Positions 22,187 to 33,547 of a DNA stretch of 64,000 bases are shown here, piece by piece. The notes below the pieces were generated by a model that worked only from the letters and a program-made list of their open reading frames with translations, was not told the origin of the DNA and did not search any database. Source of the stretch: Vicia villosa (Eukaryota > Streptophyta > Magnoliopsida > Fabales > Fabaceae); NCBI RefSeq assembly GCF_029867415.1, contig NC_081185.1, forward strand, positions 118,523,987 to 118,587,986, given 5' to 3'. Position 1 is the stretch's first letter, and each line of letters opens with the position of its first letter. Both the position numbers and the translations under genes were made by a program.

Positions 22187-23304
22187 ATTTGTTCTGATCA
22201 ATATTCTTAGTTTTGATGATAACAATGTATATGAATTTTGTATGAGATAATGTGGTACTCTAATACTATGCAATTTCCATTTCAGGAATTATATAAAGAG
22301 TATGCACAAAATCAGCGCAAGAAGCACTGACTCAGAAGGTTCAGCATGCAACATCAGAACATGGTCTGGCAAGACATCAGAAGATGGTCAAGCAGAATCA
22401 GAACATGGTCTATGGAAGCATCAGAAGGACTTGAGATCAGAAGCAGAAGCACTGAAGTTCTCATGGTATCACGCTCAGAAGCACTTCAAGGTCAGAAGAC
22501 AAGAAGATGCTCTGCACCAAGCTGTTTGACTCTGATGATATTCAAACGTTGTTTACACAAACATCATATCAGAAGCAAGTACTAGCTGGCAGGCTACGCT
22601 GACTGACAAAAGGAACGTTGAAAGCTATTAAAGGCAACGTCAGTAGACACAGCGAAAGCAAGGCTCGAGGTAGTTGACAAAAGAGTGAAACATTAAAGGC
22701 AATGCTGTACGGATCACGCAAAGCATTAAATGCTCCCAACGGTCGTCTTCTCAAACGCCTATAAATATGAAGTTATGATGAGAAGCAAAATAACCAACTC
22801 TGAGTAATATACAGAAACGCTGTCAAATTCAAAAAGCTCTCAAACTTCATCTTCAACCTCACTACATTGCTGTTGTAATATATTAGTGAGATTAAGCTTA
22901 AACTTAAGAGAAAATCACAGTTGTGATAATAGCTTTATTAGAAGCATAGTAACTCTTAGAATTTGTTTACATTAAGTTGTAAGAACTATAGTGATTAGGT
23001 TGTTGATCAGTATACTCTAGAAAGTCTTAGAGGGTATCTAAGCAGACTGTTCCTAGAGTGATCAGGTTGTGATCAGTATACTCTAGAAGACTTAGAAGTT
23101 ATCTAAGTGGAAAACCATTGTAATCTTGTGTGATTAGTGGATTAAATCCTCAGGTGAGGTAAATCACTCCAAGGGGGGTGGACTGGAGTAGTTTAGTTAA
23201 CAACGAACCAGGATAAAAATCATTGTGCAAATTGTTTTTATCTTACAAGTTTTAAAGCTACACTTATTCAAACCCCCCCTTTCTAAGTGTTTTTCTATCC
23301 TTCA
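22187..23304 (+). repeat. 5' LTR of element A (first 12 bp missing)
   Basis: Matches 38994-40124 but lacks the terminal TGTTAGAACAAG of that copy. It ends CTATCCTTCA. A TATA box, TATAAATA, lies at 22760-22767. The U5-side half has two copies of an AGAGTGATCAGGTTGTGATC / TATACTCTAGAA module. The U3 is dense in TCAGAA/CAGAAG hexamers. Confidence 0.9.
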
Positions 23305-23306
23305 AT

Positions 23307-23321
23307 TGGCATCAGAGCGCC
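23307..23321 (+). other. Primer binding site of element A
   Basis: TGGCATCAGAGCGCC lies two bases after the LTR. It matches the plant initiator-methionine tRNA 3' end type (TGGTATCAGAGC) with one mismatch, as is usual in copia elements. Confidence 0.8.
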
Positions 23322-23389
23322 GGTTCTAAGGTGCAAGCACTTAACCGTGTTTAGAAAAGATTCAGGAAGAGAAAAACGCTTAAGTCAAG

Positions 23390-24916
23390 ATGTCTGGTAA
23401 AAATCCAACAAATACATCTACATCTGGCTCTGCTGAGCAATACAATGGAAATGGTAACAATGGTTATACTAGACCACCAGTATTTGATGGTGAAAACTTT
23501 GAATACTGGAAAGATAAACTTGAAAGTTACTTCCTTGGTCTAGATGGTGACTTATGGGATCTGCTGATGGATGGTTACAAACATCCAGTGAAAGCTACGG
23601 GTGTAAAGCTTACAAAACAAGAAATGAATGATGATCAAAAGAAGCAATTCAAAAATCATCATAAGTGTAGGACTGTTTTGCTGAATGCTATCTCTCATGT
23701 TGAGTATGAGAAGATATCTAACAGGGAAACTGTCTATGATATATATGAGTCATTGAAAATGACCCATGAAGGAAATGCCCAAGTCAAGGAGACTAAAGCT
23801 TTTGCCTTGATCCAGAAATATGAAGCCTTCAAGATGGAGGATGATGAAAACATTGAGAAGAAGTTCTCAAGATTTCAAACACTAACTGCTGGATTGAGAG
23901 TTCTTGACAAGGGATACACAAGGGCTGATCATGTCAAGAAGATCATCAGAAGCTTGCCAAGAAGATGGGGTCCTATGGTGACTGCTTTCAAAATTGCCAA
24001 GAATCTGAATGAAGTCTCTCTTGAAGAATTGATCAGTGCTCTGAGGAGTCATGAAATTGAGCTAGATGCTAATGAACCTCAGAAGAAAGGTAAGTCTATT
24101 GTGTTAAAATCTAATTATAAAAAATGCACTAACGCTTTTCAGGTTGAAGAAGTAGATTCTGAAGAATCAGAATCAGAAGAAGAAGATGAATTGTCCATGA
24201 TCTCCAGAAGGGTAAACCATCTCTGGAAGAGCAAGCAAAGGAAGTTCAAGAGCTTCAGAAGTTCAAAGAAGCTTGAAAGAGGAGAATCTTCTGGAGGCAG
24301 AAGATCTGACAAGAAGAAGGTCATCTGCCATGAGTGCAATGAGCCTGGACACTTCAAGAATGAATGTCCAAAACTTCAGAAGGAGAATCCCAAGAAGAAG
24401 TTTCATCAGAAGAAAGGTCTTATGGAAACATGGGATGATTCAGAATCAGAATCAGAATCAGACTCTGAAGGCGAGCAAGCAAACTTTGCACCGATGGCCA
24501 CAGTGGACGATGGATCAGAATCTACATCAGAATCAGATTTTGAAGAGGTATTTTCTAAACTATCTAGAGAAGAGTTAGTTTCCAGTCTAACTGAACTTCT
24601 GGAACTCAAGGCTCATCTTAGTATCAAATACAAAAAGCTGAAAAAGCTATTTGAATTTGAAACTAAGAAGCTGGAAGTGGAAAATTCTGAACTGAAGGAA
24701 AAAGTTTTAAAATTATCCAAAGATATTGGATCTCCTTCTGAATCAGAAAAATCCATTCCTAGTCTCAATAATATTCTGAAAGAATATGACTCGAGCTTCA
24801 GGAAGTTTCTATCTAGAAGTATTGGCAGAAGTCATCTTGCTTCTATGATATATGGCGGTTCTAGAAACAAAAGGATTTGCGTTGGCTATGAGGGTGATAC
24901 CTCACAAAAAATTTGA
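23390..24916 (+). pseudogene. gag of element A, truncated by frameshift
   Basis: This is the structural capsid protein of the retroelement. It has a copia gag region near residues 27-245 (YWKDKLESYFLG, then RSLPRRWGPMVTAF), acidic Ser/Glu-rich linkers and a CCHC zinc knuckle near 314-327 (CHECNEPGHFKNEC). It closely matches the gag of element B, but a frameshift near 24900 ends the frame at 508 residues; the continuation is in the frame opening at 24852. Confidence 0.88.
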
Positions 24917-26800
24917 ACCTGTTGATGATTTGAAAATCACATACAAGCCATTGTATGACCAGTTTAAATATGGCCACTCACATGATATTAGGCTCACTTC
25001 ACATGCCAAAAGTTTCAACACTTCACACACCAAGAAGCATGTGACACAACCTAAAAAATATCATGTTGCCAAACCAAAAGAATATCATGCTGTTCCTCCT
25101 GTTACTTATCATGCTAAACCCAAGTTCAATCAGAACTTGAGGAAAACTAACAAGAAAGGACCCAAGAAACTGTGGGTACCTAAGGAGAAGATAATTTCTG
25201 TTGCAGATATCCTTAGCAGCAAAGAAGACAAAGCACAAAATGTCATGGTACCTGGACTCTGGGTGCTCACGACACATGACGGGAAGAAGGTCTATGTTTC
25301 AAGACCTGGTGCTTAAATCTGGTGAAGAAGTCAAGTTTGGAGGAGATCAGAAGGGCGAGATTATTGGCTCTGGAACCATAAGTATTGGTAACTCTCCTTC
25401 CATAACTAATGTACTTCTCGTAGAAGGATTAGCGCATAACTTATTGTCCATAAGTCAATTAAGTGACAATGGTTATGACATAATCTTCAATCAAAAGTCT
25501 TGCAAGGCTGTAAGTCAGAAGGATGGCTCAATCCTATTTACAGGCAAGAGAAAGAACAACATTTATAAGATTGATCTTTCAGATCTTGAGAAGCAGAAGG
25601 TGACTTGCCTTATGTCTGTTTCTGAAGAGCAATGGGTCTGGCACAGAAGATTAGGACATGCTAGTTTGAGAAAGATTTCTCAGATTAACAAACTAAATCT
25701 GGTCAGAGGACTCCCAAATATGAAATACAAATCAGATGCTCTTTGTGAAGCATGTCATAAGGGCAAGTTTTCCAAACCTGCATTCAACTCTAAGAATGTT
25801 GTCTCTTCCTCAAGGCCGTTAGAACTTCTGCATATTGATCTGTTTGGACCAGTCAAAACAGCATCTGTCAGAGGGAAGAAATATGGATTAGTCCTCGTAG
25901 ATGATTATAGCCGTTGGACATGGGTAAAGTTCTTAAAACACAAGGATGAGTCTCATTCAGTGTTCTTTGAATTATGCACTCAGATTCAATCTGAGAAGGA
26001 GTGCAAAATCATAAAGGTCAGAAGTGATCATGGTGGTGAATTTGAGAACAGATTCTTTGAGGAGTTCTTCAAAGAAAATGGTATTGCCCATGATTTCTCT
26101 TGCCCTAGAACTCCACAGCAAAATGGAGTTGTAGAGCGAAAGAATAGGACTCTACAAGAAATGGCCAGAACCATGATCAATGAAACCAATATGGCTAAGC
26201 ATTTCTGGGCAGAAGCAATAAACACTGCATGTTATATTCAGAATACAATCTCTATTAGACCTATTCTAAATAAGACTCCTTATGAATTGTGGAAGAACAG
26301 AAAGCCCAACATTTCATATTTTCATCCTTTTGGATGTGTTTGTTTTATTCTGAATACTAAAGATCATCTTGGTAAGTTTGATTCTAAGGCACAAAAATGT
26401 TTCCTTCTTGGATATTCTGAACGCTCTAAAGGCTACAGAGTATACAATACTGAAACATTGGTTGTAGAAGAATCAATATCAGATTTGATGATAAGCTTGG
26501 TCTTGAAAAGCCAGAGCAGTTTGAGAATTTTGCAGATATAGATATTGATATATCAGAAGCTGAAGAACCAAGAAGCAAAGTTTCATAAGCTGAAAATCTA
26601 AGAAGCAAAGAATCAGAAGATCAAGTTGCTGCATCTTTAGAGAATCTCAGAATTTCTTAAGAGCCAACCGTTAGAAGATCTTCTAGACTCATTTCAGCTC
26701 ATTCAGAAGATGTGATCCTTGGAAAGAAAGATGATCCTATCAGAACTAGATCATTTCTAAAGAATGGTAGTCAGAATCAGTGACCAGTATCAGAAGATGA
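24852..26800 (+). pseudogene. pol remnant of element A: protease and integrase, no RT/RNase H
   Basis: Spread over three frames. The gag tail continues at 24900-25240, a shift near 25240 leads to the aspartic protease motif DSGCSRHMTG (25255), and the integrase follows with its zinc-binding HRRLGHAS...CEACHKGK, catalytic DLFGP, DHGGEFEN and QQNGVVERKNRT. A further shift near 26480 and stops at about 26586, 26658 and 26781 follow. Coding similarity ends after RTRSFLKN, where reverse transcriptase should begin. RT and RNase H are absent, so the element could not copy itself. Confidence 0.87.
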
Positions 26801-26854
26801 AAAGCTCTATTCATCATCAGAAGCAAATGCAATACAACACAGTTGTCTTCAAGT

Positions 26855-27204
26855 GTTTCTGATGGTGAACACGTGTTTGCACGGATGGTAAAAGCGTGAG
26901 TGAATCTGATGGGACGCCGCCCTAGGTAACTGTGTAAATCATTTCAATTACCATGTTCTCTCACCTAACGTCACTCGTCATTTAATGCAGTTGATTTCAT
27001 TTGATTCTGTAAGTGTTCATTCTCATAATTTTATTGCATTCTTTTTCAAATCCGCCTCTATAAATATATTTCAAATCATAATGTTTTTCCTTTTCCCTCC
27101 CATTCTCTCTCTCCTTGTGCATGCACTTTTGTAACCTCTTTGCCCTTTTCTCTAACCCTAAGCGCAAACCCAGAAATTTTTCTTGCAATCTCAGTACTGT
27201 TTCA
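26855..27204 (+). promoter_or_regulatory. Conserved promoter-like block before envelope-like ORF (element A)
   Basis: Contains the G-box CACGTG (26870), CCGCCCTAGGTAACTGTGTA, TATAAATATA (27059) and a CT-rich leader (27085-27115) before the ATG at 27205. The same order recurs upstream of the envelope-like ORF in element B. A promoter role is inference. Confidence 0.5.
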
Positions 27205-28687
27205 ATGGTTGCCTCATCATCTCTCAACGCTGGTTCATCTGCTCCTCTCCATCTTCAAGAAGAAGATCAGGAAATTGTTCCAGTTATCTCCTGCTCTATT
27301 CCCAAAAAGGAGTTGGAAGTTATCTGTGAACTTATGGTAGACTTTGATAGTCTTGAAGAACATGAGTTTAGTCTTTAAAGAAGATATCATATTTCAAGGA
27401 TGGACTTCATTATTTGCTGAGTTCTGTGGACTGGTTTACCCAGATCTTGTAAAAGAATTTTGGGTGCACGCTGTTGTAGCTCCTAAATCTATTCTGTCTT
27501 TTGTTCATGGGAAGTTTGTGGTCGTTACTGAAAACATCATGAGAATGATGTTTGATCTAAGAAACCCTAAGGGTCCTCATGAAATTGATCTAAGGGCTGA
27601 TTGGGATGAAGTATTGGCTACTCTCTATAAAGGTATGAAGAAAATTGGTCGTGTCAAGGGCATGAAGGATCTCTACAAAATCTGGACCAAGATTCTTCTG
27701 GGGTGTTTCTATCACAGGAAAGCAACCCATTCTGCAGATTTTGTCAACAATGAGCAGAAATACATTCTGTATTGCATTGCCACTCAGAAGAAGGTTGATG
27801 TTATCTACATAATCTTCAACCACATGTGGAATGCTGTGAGGGATTCCAGAAATGCTTTCATAAAGAAGAAGTGTACTATTATTCCTTTTGGAAGAATTAT
27901 TACAAATCTTCTTGTTCATTCCAAGATTGTTGAGGACCTGGAAGCTCAAGGGACCATCAAAGATCTTGTTGTTGATACTGGAAGTTGCTTGAATGCTCTC
28001 ACTTTGAGAAAGATGAGTGTTATTGATGTTATCGTACAAACCCCTCAACCTCTTCCTGGAGCAAGAAGCAGAAGAGATCCTGTTCTTGCTGACTTTGAGT
28101 CCTTCTTCAGAAGTGAGCTGCCAGAAGTCAGAACTATATATCTGAACTCACTCAAGGAAGAAGAAGGCAAAGTTGCTCCTGCTAAAGGTGGTCGCAAGAA
28201 AGTTTCCACTTCCAGGCCTGCTGTCTCAGAACATGTTTCAGAAGCAGCACATGATGCTGTTGTCAAGAAGGAAAGAAGGACAAAGCGAAAATTTGATCAT
28301 CCTTCTGTTAACCAGGAAAAGGTAGTCCAAAGTGTAGTTGCTGCTACTGATGTTGTTGAGAAAGCTGCTCAAGAAGAAGTTGTTGCTGAAGAAGTTCAGG
28401 AAGTTGTAGTTGAAAATAAAGATAGAGAAAAAGAGACTGCTGAGAAGAAGAAGAAGAAGAAGAAGAAGAGAAAAATGAAAAATAAGAATGTGGAAAGTGA
28501 AAAGGCTGTTGAAAAGAAGGAGACAAGAAAAAGAAAATTAATCATTGATGATTCGGATGAAGAAGAAGAAGCTGTGAATCAGCAAGCAGAAGCTGTGAAT
28601 CAGCCAGAAGGAATTATTCAAGGACTAATAACTCAAGTAGTTGAAGGTCAGAAGGCTGTTGATAATGAGAAGGAGAGACTAGATAAT
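27205..28687 (+). pseudogene. Envelope-like ORF of element A, N-terminal part, frameshifted
   Basis: ATG at 27205 opens a frame that stops at 27378; the rest continues in the frame 27344-28699, so there is one frameshift near 27360-27375. The main domain (YPDLVKEFWVHAVV, then TIIPFGRIITNLL) is the putative plant transposon-protein/envelope-like domain found downstream of pol in SIRE/Maximus elements. It is followed by a Lys/Glu-rich region. The function of these proteins is unproven. The ORF is cut at about 28682 by element B; its C-terminal part reappears at 37164. Confidence 0.8.
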
Positions 28688-29452
28688 CACACACTGTGAT
28701 ATTTCTCTTAACGTTTAAGCTTAATCTCACTAATATATTACAACAGCAATGTAGTGAGCTTTGATGAAGATGAAGATTCTGAGCTTTGATTTGAACAGCG
28801 TTTCAGCAAGTTAATATGAGTTGTTTTGGTGCAGAATCGTTAACCTTGCTTCTCATCAGAACTTCATATTTATAGGCGTTGGAGAAGATGACCGTTGAGT
28901 GCATTTAATGCTTTGCGTGTTCCGTACAGCATCGCATTTAATGTTATAAGCTTTTGTCAACTACCTCGAGCCTTGTTCACGCTGTGTCTACTGACGTAGC
29001 CTAGAATAGCTTTTAACGTTCCTTTTGTCAGTCAGCGTAGCTTGCCACTTGTACTTCCTTCTGATCTGATGTTTGTGAATACAACGTTTGAATATCATCA
29101 GAGTCAAACAGCTTGGTGCAAAGCATCTTCTGATCTTCTGACCTTGAAGTGCTTCTGAGCGTGATACCATCAGAACTTCAGTGCTTCTGTTCTCTTGTTC
29201 TTCTGATGCTTCCATAGACCCATGTTCTGATTCTGCTTCGACCATCTTCTGATGTCTTGCCAGACCATGTTCTGATGTTGCATGCTGAACCCTTGAGACA
29301 AAGCTTCTGAGCGCTGAATTATGCGTACTCTTTATATATTTCCTGAAAAGGAAATTGCATTGGATTAGAGTACCATATTATCTTAAGCAAAATTCATATT
29401 ATTGTTATCATCAAAACTAAGATAATTGATCAGAACAAATCTTGTTCTAACA
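28682..29452 (-). repeat. Truncated 3' LTR of element B
   Basis: Nearly identical to 36395-37163. It starts (minus strand) TGTTAGAACAAG at 29452 and stops at 28682 within the LTR, fused directly to the envelope-like ORF of element A. About 440 bp of the LTR's R/U5 side is missing. Confidence 0.9.
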
Positions 29453-29615
29453 ATCTCCCCCTTTTTGATGATGACAAAAACATATATAAATGATATGAAT
29501 TTGCGATCAGAAAGAACAGACGGCAAAAGACAAATTACACAGCTATAGCATAAGCATATGAATATGTCTCCCCCTGAGATTAACAATCTCCCCCTGAGAT
29601 AAATAATCTCCCCCT
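29453..29615 (-). other. Multiple polypurine tracts of element B
   Basis: Minus-strand AAAAGGGGGAGATTG abuts the LTR. Three further AGGGGGAGAT copies lie within 165 bp. Several PPTs in a row are a known Sirevirus trait. Confidence 0.75.
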
Positions 29616-29689
29616 GAAATAAATACTCGAAGAACTTTAATAAAAGACTTCCCTGATTATTTCGGTAGAGACGATCATATAAGCTTCTG

Positions 29690-30035
29690 TCTTTAGAGAA
29701 TTCATAGCTTCTGACTTCTGCTTCCATTGGACAGCTTCAGAACTAGAATTTCCTTAGATCCCTAGAACACTCACAGCTTCTGATTTCTGCTTCCATCTAG
29801 GACAGCTTCAGAACTTGAATTTCTTTGATCTTCTAAACATTCACAGCTTCTGATTTCTGCTTCCATTTAGGACAGCTTCAGAACTTGAATTTCTTTGATC
29901 TTCTGAACATTCACAGCTTCTGATTTCTGCTTCCATTTAGGACAGCTTCAGAACTTGAGTTTTCTGGATCTTTAGAACCTTCACAGCTTCTGATTTCTGC
30001 TTCCCTCGGATAGCTTCAGAGCTTTGAATTTCTAC
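29690..30035 (-). repeat. About 70 bp tandem array in the 3' non-coding part of element B
   Basis: Five head-to-tail units, each with TCACAGCTTCTGATTTCTGC and AGGACAGCTTCAGAACTTGA (plus-strand reading). Middle units are almost identical. Element A has one related unit near 38660-38730. Confidence 0.85.
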
Positions 30036-30741
30036 CAACATCACTTCATGCTAGATTTGTATCAGAACATTGTTGAATGTACCAGAGCATCATCTGAGCA
30101 TCTCTACATCCTGAAATGTTACAGAACAAAAACTAAACGACAAAAGTCAGCATGAACGAGTCAGAACATAAAATGTATATTAGAACACATTATATGTATC
30201 AGAGCCATATAGGCTAAAATAATGTATCAGAGCAAATAGAATTTTGTCAAAGCAAATAGACAAATATGGATCAAATTCTATCATCAGTGCTTCTGATTTA
30301 TTCTTCTTTCTTGCTTCTGATTTCTGAAGCTTGACAGCACTAAGCTTGCTTCAGTTTCCATGAGTTTATTCTTTTTACAGAATAACACTCCTTATGATTT
30401 TGCTTCTTGTGTTTGCTTTGAAGATTCTCTTCTTTATACCTGCAAAACACTTAAACCATATAGAACTTGCAGTTCTTGTTAGTAAATGTGTGGGAGCTTT
30501 ACCCAGCAACTGATAGATTAATCAAATCATTTATCATTTATCTTCTCCCCCTTTTTGTCATAACATCAAAAAGAATATTTCAAAAAATTCAGATGAATAA
30601 AACGACAAACACATGGAAGAAGGAGAAGATTTCATTTAAGTTCAGACAGCAGGTACAGAAGTACATGAAGATAAGAAAGATCAGATGCACGAAACAAAAA
30701 AAACAGATGCAACGAAAAGAAAGAAACAGCACAGACTCAAT
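30036..30741 (-). other. 3' non-coding region of element B
   Basis: Rich in TCAGAA/TTCTGA hexamers like the matching segment 37980-38700 of element A (shared minus-strand TTTTTGATGTTATGACAAAAAGGGGGAG-type block near 30545-30575). No credible gene. Confidence 0.6.
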
Positions 30742-33207
30742 CTAAGATGGCCCTAGTCTTGACAAGATCTTGGTCAGCATCTCTTGAACCTTATTGTTGT
30801 GTCCTTCTTGCCTCACCATGAAAGCGTTATACTTATCATTGAGTGAGCTTTGCTCATCCTGTCTCTTCTGAATTTCTTCCAGAGTCCTTGCAAGACGAGA
30901 AGATTCATCAGAAGAAGCTTCACAGCTTCTGTCCACAGGGATGACATGTTGATCTGCAGCTTCCATAGATAGATCATTTGCAGGGATTTCCTCAACAGGA
31001 ACAGTTTTAGCAACATGATCTTCAGCATCTGCTTCTTGCATAGAAGCATCTCCATATTCTGCAGCAGGAATTTTAGAGTCTCCATTTTCAAGTGCCTGAA
31101 GAATGGCAGCTAGATTCCTGGGAGCAGAAGGACCTTCAACTTCTGGTGGGTCAACAACTTCTGGAATGACCAAGCTTGGGTCTTTCTCAGAAGGGTTTTC
31201 CCTCATATAGTCAAAGAGAGTCTTGAAATCTCCGAGCAGAACAGGATATTGAGGTATCCAGACCACAATCTCCCTACAAGGATTGGCTTCCAATGCAGCA
31301 GCGAGTCTTAATTGTTCCATCTCATCCAAGAAGGGCTTCTCCTCAGCAGCAACACAATTTCTGAGAGGATGGTAGTATATACCATTATCATCCTCCAGAA
31401 GGTAACCAGGGTAACCAGGGGCAGCAGCCACTTGTCTTTTCTGTACTCCCATTGCTTCTGTTTGAAAATCCTTGCGAAATCTTCTCCAGAGATTTCTTGT
31501 AGAAACATCATCCAGACCATTTAGAAATGCATCCTTCAGAAGGTCTAGACTGCTAATCACCTTATGTCTGAAAAGTTCCAGGTAGGTATAGGGTTCAGGT
31601 TCAGGCGGATTGAAGGTGAATTTGTAGTCAGGGTAGAGAAGACAGTAAGGTTTGGATTTTCTGGTAGGTAAGGGATGGGATATAGAAGGTGGAGGTGCAG
31701 TGGATGAGGAAGAAGGGATATCTGAAAGAATGATTGATGAGGGTGGAATATCATAAGGGATGGATTGAGAAGAGGGTGAAGTATTTGAAAAGGGAATTGG
31801 TGAGAAGGATTTATCAGAAGGAATTGGGAGAAGAATACTTAAAGGAGTGGGGTTTAGAATGGGAGAGGAGAAGGATGATGGAGAAGGATTTGGTAAGGTG
31901 AAGTTTACTTTTGGTTCAGAAGGAGGTGATTGGGGAGAAGGTTTAGGGACAGAAGGAGGTGGAGTAAAAACCTGCCTGGAGGAGTGTTCAGAAGAAGCAT
32001 GTGAAGATCTGGTTTTGTGAAAGGAGTCTCTGATCCTTTTATTCCTTCGTTCAGAAGAGCCTACCTTGTCAGGATCATAGGTGACCCTTAACTTCTTGGC
32101 TCTCTCAGCCTCATCTTCTTGTGCCTTTCTTTTTAGCCTTGCCTGTCGTTCCTTCTTATCCTTCTTCAGAATATCATCTTTGGACGGGAGTACTCTGCCA
32201 CGGATCCAAGCAGGATCAACATCTGATTGCTTCCTAACACAATCTTCCAAGTAAAGCTTGACAACATGATCAAGTTCTTTATGAAACAAGGAGATGAATC
32301 CTTCAACAGCAATTCTTCTTGACAGAATGTCAGGAAAGCTTGTGCACACAAAAGGTACATTCTTAATGAGTTCCAGTCTGAACAAATCAACACCATTGAA
32401 GATGGGACCTTGAATTACTCCAAGAAAGTGCGATGCATTGAGATTTCTGATGGAGTCCACCACTTTGCTTTCAATCAGAATGTCTGAAATCATCCTTCCG
32501 AATGGAATGGTTGTTCTTGGAATATGAGGGTATTTCGCCCTTTCATCTTCTCTTGACTCAAAGATAGAAGTTTTCAGATTCTCAAACAGAATATGAGAGA
32601 TGTTGATCTCTATCTTTTTGCCAACGCAGAAAAGAGTATACTTGTGAGTCGGACTGATGTAGGAGGAGGAGAGCATCCTTTTTCTATGGTGAAGAGAACC
32701 CAGAATAATCTCAGCCCATACTTTATAAAAAGGCCTTAAGGTGCCCGTGTTATGAGAATCAATTCCAAAAACCGTAGAGATTTGTTTTTCAACTGGAGTC
32801 CAGTCAACTGTATTGGGTTGAAGACCAGACCAACCTTCTTCATCATCAAGATTGTACAGCTTCCTGATGAGCTTCTCAGTGATAACCACTTCATGCCCTA
32901 GCACGAATGAAATGATGGCAGTTGGAGTAACCGTTGCATGTATCCAAAAATCCTTCACAAGATCAGGATAAATTGGACCAACCAATCTATCAAGATATTT
33001 AGACCATCCTTGCTCAAGGATTCTTGCGTCACACTGAAAGCCATTAGCTTTAAGGTTGTTGATGTCCACAGCAGATTCACATAGAACTTCCAGTTCTTTC
33101 GTGGGTATTAAGCATGTTTTCAATGGAGCATGCTCATATTTGTTTAAAAGGATCTGTGTAGAAGTGAGCCTTTCTTTTGAATATGATGAACAAGAAGATG
33201 AGTTCAT
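30742..33207 (-). CDS. Envelope-like protein of element B, 821 residues, intact
   Basis: The N-terminal 300 residues carry the envelope-like/putative plant transposon-protein domain (YPDLVKDFWIHATV; TIPFGRMISDIL) shared with element A. Next come a charged Lys/Arg segment (about 345-400), a long Pro/Ser-rich stretch (about 410-530), a second conserved globular region (about 545-690, REIVVWIPQYPVLLGDFK) and a C-terminal coiled coil (about 765-815). I see no signal peptide and no clear membrane segment, so an envelope role is by position and family name only. The frame is open throughout, unlike the copy in element A. The start is the first ATG, after a CT-rich leader. Confidence 0.82.
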   Translation of the reverse strand: MNSSSCSSYSKERLTSTQILLNKYEHAPLKTCLIPTKELEVLCESAVDINNLKANGFQCDARILEQGWSKYLDRLVGPIYPDLVKDFWIHATVTPTAIISFVLGHEVVITEKLIRKLYNLDDEEGWSGLQPNTVDWTPVEKQISTVFGIDSHNTGTLRPFYKVWAEIILGSLHHRKRMLSSSYISPTHKYTLFCVGKKIEINISHILFENLKTSIFESREDERAKYPHIPRTTIPFGRMISDILIESKVVDSIRNLNASHFLGVIQGPIFNGVDLFRLELIKNVPFVCTSFPDILSRRIAVEGFISLFHKELDHVVKLYLEDCVRKQSDVDPAWIRGRVLPSKDDILKKDKKERQARLKRKAQEDEAERAKKLRVTYDPDKVGSSERRNKRIRDSFHKTRSSHASSEHSSRQVFTPPPSVPKPSPQSPPSEPKVNFTLPNPSPSSFSSPILNPTPLSILLPIPSDKSFSPIPFSNTSPSSQSIPYDIPPSSIILSDIPSSSSTAPPPSISHPLPTRKSKPYCLLYPDYKFTFNPPEPEPYTYLELFRHKVISSLDLLKDAFLNGLDDVSTRNLWRRFRKDFQTEAMGVQKRQVAAAPGYPGYLLEDDNGIYYHPLRNCVAAEEKPFLDEMEQLRLAAALEANPCREIVVWIPQYPVLLGDFKTLFDYMRENPSEKDPSLVIPEVVDPPEVEGPSAPRNLAAILQALENGDSKIPAAEYGDASMQEADAEDHVAKTVPVEEIPANDLSMEAADQHVIPVDRSCEASSDESSRLARTLEEIQKRQDEQSSLNDKYNAFMVRQEGHNNKVQEMLTKILSRLGPS

Positions 33208-33274
33208 GATGATAATGCTTTGAGATCAAATCAAAAACTAGGGTTTGAAGAGAAATGCAACGAAGTGAATGCAC

Positions 33275-33321
<47 letters not shown>

Positions 33322-33515
33322 AGGGAATGAAAATGAAGCGAGTTATTTAAAGGATTTTAAAAAAAAAATCATTATGCATTTAATGAGAAATGACATTAGG
33401 AGAGAGAATCACAGTAAATGAAATGATTTAATACAGTTACCTAGGTCGGCGTCTTTTCAACTGCACGCTTTGTACTAACCGTACAGACACGTGTTCACCA
33501 TCAGATAATAGATGA
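33208..33515 (-). promoter_or_regulatory. Conserved promoter-like block before envelope-like ORF (element B)
   Basis: Minus-strand order is CACGTG, CGACCTAGGTAACTGTAT, TTTAAATAA (TATA-like), CT-rich leader with a (GA/CT)n microsatellite at 33281-33316, then ATG. It matches the block at 26855-27204 of element A. Confidence 0.5.
33281..33316. repeat. (GA)n microsatellite
   Basis: About 18 GA units in the leader of the envelope-like ORF. Confidence 0.95.
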
Positions 33516-33547
33516 CAGCTGTAAATTTCAGAATAGACTTTACGCCT

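Noticed and set aside
22302..22585. Frames of 75-79 codons in the LTR (also 39121-39404, and minus 28988-29245 and 36699-36956)
   Set aside because: They recur only because the LTR recurs, and encode CAGAAG/TCAGAA repeats. No independent gene.
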